7,968 nucleotides of DNA from SIG459 sp045532145 (GTDB taxonomy: Bacteria; Bacillota; Clostridia; Oscillospirales; Oscillospiraceae): NCBI GenBank assembly GCA_045532145.1, contig JAZSFJ010000169.1, positions 1-7,968 of the forward strand, written 5' to 3'. A model generated the notes under the pieces. The model ran no database searches. It was not told the DNA's origin and saw only the letters and a program-made list of their open reading frames with translations. Made by a program: the position numbers and the translations under genes. Positions 5,473 to 7,968 of the stretch are shown here, in pieces. The number at the start of each line of letters is the position of its first letter. Position 1 is the stretch's first letter.

Positions 5473-6873
5473 ATGATGGAAATTATAGCAAAGCCATTCG
5501 GCTGGGTGCTGCTTTGGCTTAACAACCTGGTTGGCAACTACGGTGTGGCTATTTTCCTGTTTGCCCTTCTGGTGAAGCTTATCATGCTGCCCTTCCAGCT
5601 CAAGAGCAAGAAGAGCATGATGCGCATGGCCGGCCTTAACGACCGCGTCAAGGAGCTTCAGAAGAAGCACGAGGGCAACCAGCAGAGAATGCAGATGGAG
5701 ATCAATAAGCTCTACAAAGAGGAGAAGGTCAACCCCATGTCCGGCTGCCTCTGGACCCTTATTCCTTTCCCCATCCTCATCGCTCTCTACAGAGCCATCC
5801 GTGAGCCTCTGACCATTATGATGGGCGTTCCCAAGGAGCTGCTTGCCGAGGGCGGCAGCATTCTTGCAAAGCTGAATGAACTGGGCTTCAGCTCCAGCGC
5901 CAACGCTGCTTACATCCAGCTTGACCAGTCCCGCTTCATCTCCGCCAACTTTGACCAGTTTGCCGGTCTTTCCGAAAAGCTGGTTGACATCAACTACAAA
6001 TTCCTGGGAATCAACCTGGGCGATATGCCCCAGTGGAACTTCTTCACCAAGTGCGATTGGTCCGATACTTCCAGCTGGCTGCCCGCTCTGGGTCTGTTCC
6101 TTGTCCCCATCGTGTCTGCTCTCCTTTCCTGGCTTTCCATGAAGCTCAGCCAGAAGATGAGCCCCACCGCTGGTGCCGGCGCCAACGCCAATCAGGCAGC
6201 TGCTCAGATGAAGAGCATGAACCTTCTCATGCCCCTCATGAGCCTTTACATCTGCTTCATCATGCCCGCTGCACTGGGTATGTACTGGATTTATCAGTCC
6301 ATTCTGGGCGTAATCCAGGAGCTGATCCTCAACAAGCACTTCGGCAAGATCATGGCTAAGGAGCAGGCCGAGCGCGAAAAGGCCGACCGCATCCGCGCAG
6401 CCGAGATCGAGCGCAAGCGTCAGGAGACCGAGCGTCTCAAGGCCGAGGGCGCTACCATTGCCAACTCCAACACCAGCAAGAAGAAGATCCAGGCCCGTCA
6501 GAAGGCCGAGATGGACGAGATAAAGGCTGCCGCCATCCGCGAGGAGAAGGCTGCCCGCCGCGCCAAGCTCGGTATCGCTGAGGAAGAGATTCCCGCTTCC
6601 CAGGTAGGCACCCGCCGCTATGCCCGCGGCAGAGCCTATGTCCCCGACCGTTCCACCAATCCCGAAGCCGCCGCTGCCGCCACTGAGAAGGCTGCCGCCG
6701 AGTCCGAGGGCTATGTGGCTCCCGAGGAGACTGTGGTTGAGACCGTGGAGACCACCGTTAACGAGGCTCCCGTAGCCGAGACCGTGGTTGAAACTGCTCC
6801 CGCTGCTGAGGCAGAGGTGGAGGAAGAGGAAGTCTTTTTCGAGGAAGAGACTGACGACGAAACCAGCAACTGA
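5473..6873 (+). CDS. yidC: Membrane protein insertase YidC/Oxa1, with extended charged C-terminal tail
   Basis: A 466-residue insertase that places proteins in the cytoplasmic membrane, alone or with Sec. It lacks the large periplasmic domain of Gram-negative YidC and has no lipobox. Five core helices are seen: about 15-40, 93-113, 203-222, 249-266 and 267-287. Between the first two lies a cytoplasmic hairpin loop (41-92, with KSKKSMMRM and NPMSGCLW). The groove's usual arginine in the first helix appears as lysine (K35, in LVKLIMLP). The external loop (114-202) is long for a Gram-positive member. Residues 288-466 form a tail: a basic, probably coiled-coil part (295-325 and 336-366), an RRYARGRAY patch (381-389), and an Ala/Val/Glu-rich acidic end. 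Basic tails in this family can bind ribosomes; the acidic end is unusual. TTAGGAG (5456-5462) lies ten bases before the chosen ATG; a second ATG at 5476 is possible. Confidence 0.96.
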   Translation: MMEIIAKPFGWVLLWLNNLVGNYGVAIFLFALLVKLIMLPFQLKSKKSMMRMAGLNDRVKELQKKHEGNQQRMQMEINKLYKEEKVNPMSGCLWTLIPFPILIALYRAIREPLTIMMGVPKELLAEGGSILAKLNELGFSSSANAAYIQLDQSRFISANFDQFAGLSEKLVDINYKFLGINLGDMPQWNFFTKCDWSDTSSWLPALGLFLVPIVSALLSWLSMKLSQKMSPTAGAGANANQAAAQMKSMNLLMPLMSLYICFIMPAALGMYWIYQSILGVIQELILNKHFGKIMAKEQAEREKADRIRAAEIERKRQETERLKAEGATIANSNTSKKKIQARQKAEMDEIKAAAIREEKAARRAKLGIAEEEIPASQVGTRRYARGRAYVPDRSTNPEAAAAATEKAAAESEGYVAPEETVVETVETTVNEAPVAETVVETAPAAEAEVEEEEVFFEEETDDETSN

Positions 6874-6891
6874 TTTAAGAGGAATAATTAA

Positions 6892-7563
6892 ATGACAAAA
6901 TTCATAGAAGTAACCGGTAAGACCGAGGAAGACGCAATCGCATCTGCTCTCAGTCAGCTGGAACTGAGCCGCGACGAGGTCTCCGTTGAGATCCTTGAGC
7001 GTGCAAAGTCCGGTTTTCTCGGCATCGGTGCATCTCCCGCTCTTGTCCGTGTCAGCTACGAAGTGGCCGACACCCAGCGCGATAAGGTGGAGCGCTACCT
7101 CCGCGGACTTCTGGACGCCATGGGTGTTGAGGCCCAGATTGAGATCACTGAGCGCGCCAACGGCGGCCTCACTGCCAATCTCAGCGGTAACGGCATGGGC
7201 GCCGTTATCGGCCGCAGAGGCGAAACTCTGGATGCTATCCAGCACCTTGTGAACTATTCCGTCAACCGCGGAAACGATAAGCGTATGCACATCAGCGTGG
7301 ACGCCGAAAACTACCGCAGCAAGAGAGAGGAGTCTCTCGTCCACCTTGCTGAGAAGATGGCCGCAAAGGCTGTGAAGTATAAGAGAAGCATGGCTCTGGA
7401 GCCCATGAACTCCTATGAGCGCCATGTTATCCACACTGCTCTGCAGAACTACGAAGGTGTTTCCACTTCTTCCACCGGCACCGAGCCCAACCGCCGCGTG
7501 GTGGTTTCCTACGAAAAGCCTGAGGTCCACAGCAATAAGCCTGTGAGCCGCGAGTGGGCATAA
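6892..7563 (+). CDS. jag: RNA-binding protein Jag/KhpB (Jag_N, KH and R3H domains)
   Basis: A 223-residue cytoplasmic RNA-binding protein. The Jag_N domain (1-52) ends with the typical SGFLGIGASPALVRV. A type II KH domain (about 75-148) carries the GxxG loop as GRRG (107-110) in AVIGRRGETLDAIQHLV. The R3H domain (about 150-208) has the R-x3-H motif at R177-H181, followed by TEPNRRVVV. The homologue KhpB/EloR, with KhpA, binds many RNAs and affects cell elongation in streptococci; here that is inference from family. The linker between Jag_N and KH is short. The start is supported by AGAGGA (6878-6883) eight bases upstream. It lies 18 bases after yidC, the standard pairing, and 22 bases before acpP. 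Confidence 0.96.
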   Translation: MTKFIEVTGKTEEDAIASALSQLELSRDEVSVEILERAKSGFLGIGASPALVRVSYEVADTQRDKVERYLRGLLDAMGVEAQIEITERANGGLTANLSGNGMGAVIGRRGETLDAIQHLVNYSVNRGNDKRMHISVDAENYRSKREESLVHLAEKMAAKAVKYKRSMALEPMNSYERHVIHTALQNYEGVSTSSTGTEPNRRVVVSYEKPEVHSNKPVSREWA

Positions 7564-7585
7564 ATAAATAACGGAGGAACAAAGT

Positions 7586-7813
7586 ATGGTATACGAGAAG
7601 CTGCGTGCGATACTTGCCGATCAGCTTGGCATAAGTGCCGACGAGATCGGAATGAACACCCATATCATTAACGACCTGGGCGCCGATTCCCTTGACCTCG
7701 TGGAGCTTATCATGGCTCTTGAGGACGAGTTCAACCTCGTCATCACCGACGATACCGCCAGAGAACTCTACACCGTGCGCGAAATCACCGAATTTATCGA
7801 AAAGCTCGTCTGA
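7586..7813 (+). CDS. acpP: Acyl carrier protein
   Basis: A 75-residue acidic protein with the ACP four-helix pattern. The phosphopantetheine site is Ser35 in LGADSLDLVELIM (31-43), matching the AcpP D-S-L motif. Helix 3 residues include ITDDTAREL (53-61) and the end is TEFIEKLV. The holo form carries growing acyl chains in type II fatty acid synthesis. GGAGG (7573-7577) lies eight bases upstream of the ATG. It sits 22 bases after jag and is followed by a probable terminator, so it reads as the last gene of the rpmH block. No other fab gene adjoins it, so it could be the housekeeping ACP or a second copy; the canonical sequence favours the former. Confidence 0.95.
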   Translation: MVYEKLRAILADQLGISADEIGMNTHIINDLGADSLDLVELIMALEDEFNLVITDDTARELYTVREITEFIEKLV

Positions 7814-7827
7814 GCGAAATAGAGAAC

Positions 7828-7857
7828 GCGCCTGCCATTTTGGCAACCGCTTTTTTT
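7828..7857 (+). terminator. Probable intrinsic terminator after acpP
   Basis: TGCCA (7833-7837) pairs with TGGCA (7841-7845) around TTT. After a two-base mismatch on each side, GCG (7828-7830) pairs with CGC (7848-7850). Seven T (7851-7857) follow at once. The stem is modest but the T-run and place, 15 bases after the acpP stop, make termination likely. Confidence 0.65.
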
Positions 7858-7872
7858 AAAATTATAGCTTTT

Positions 7873-7905
7873 GTAGGGACCGGCCTCCCGGACGGTCCGG
7901 CGGTG
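7873..7905. repeat. GC-rich intergenic repeat (TGTAGGGACCGG type)
   Basis: GGACCG (7877-7882) pairs with CGGTCC (7893-7898) around a C/G-rich 10-base loop, preceded by TGTAG. The TGTAGGG start matches the hairpin at 1940-1966. It probably belongs to the same class of dispersed intergenic palindrome. A TATAAT follows at 7912-7917 but no matching -35 box is seen, so I do not call a promoter. Confidence 0.45.
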
Positions 7906-7968
7906 ACGGCGTATAATAATTGTATGATTCGGGCGAATTCCGGAAAACAAATACTATATGCTCTGGAA

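Noticed and set aside
5416..7530. A 704-codon open frame on the minus strand, antisense to yidC and jag
   Set aside because: yidC and jag are unmistakable on the plus strand. The antisense frame stays open because these genes almost never use TTA, CTA or TCA codons, which would read as stops on the other strand. Its product is a low-complexity Leu/Gly/His/Val-rich sequence with no recognisable domain.
7912..7917. TATAAT near the right edge as a promoter
   Set aside because: No acceptable -35 box lies 16-18 bases upstream and no gene start follows within the window.

Overview
The window looks like chromosomal DNA of a Clostridia-type Firmicute, most likely of the Oscillospirales kind. The evidence is moderate GC, strong AGGAGG-like ribosome sites, consensus sigma-A promoters, the Gram-positive gene order rpmH-rnpA-yidD-yidC-jag, a YidC without the large N-terminal periplasmic domain of Gram-negative YidC, and small GC-rich intergenic hairpin repeats. 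The genus is inference and cannot be fixed from the sequence alone.

Left part (1-2779). A YD-repeat (RHS-like) surface protein enters from the left edge already in frame, through an Asp/Pro then Thr/Pro-rich linker, so its true start lies outside the window. It converges with a minus-strand FabG-like short-chain dehydrogenase, which resembles the EF-P 5-aminopentanone reductase (YmfI) group. The 266-bp gap between them holds a strong intrinsic terminator and a run of three further hairpins.

Middle (2780-4620). A near-consensus extended -10 promoter drives a two-gene unit: a ten-helix EamA/DMT transporter and a small cysteine-rich DUF523 protein whose ribosome site overlaps the transporter stop. 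The 342-bp gap after it holds a MITE-like element of about 150 bp with 18-bp perfect terminal inverted repeats, then the promoter and structured leader of rpmH. A solo copy of the element's terminal hairpin lies in the transporter's 5' leader.

Right part (4495-7857). A consensus promoter starts the conserved block rpmH (L34), rnpA (RNase P protein), yidD, yidC and jag/khpB, with acpP (acyl carrier protein) appended. Together these genes supply a ribosomal protein, tRNA 5' maturation, membrane protein insertion, an RNA-binding regulator and the fatty acid carrier. Two rearrangements stand out against the usual Firmicute order: no dnaA or oriC is seen upstream of rpmH, and acpP follows jag where mnmE is often found. 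A probable terminator and another GC-rich repeat close the window.

No wholly new gene system is evident. The most interesting material is non-coding (the MITE-like element, the stacked hairpins, and two candidate RNA structures in the rpmH operon) plus an unusual YidC with a lysine in the groove position, a long external loop and a long charged tail.
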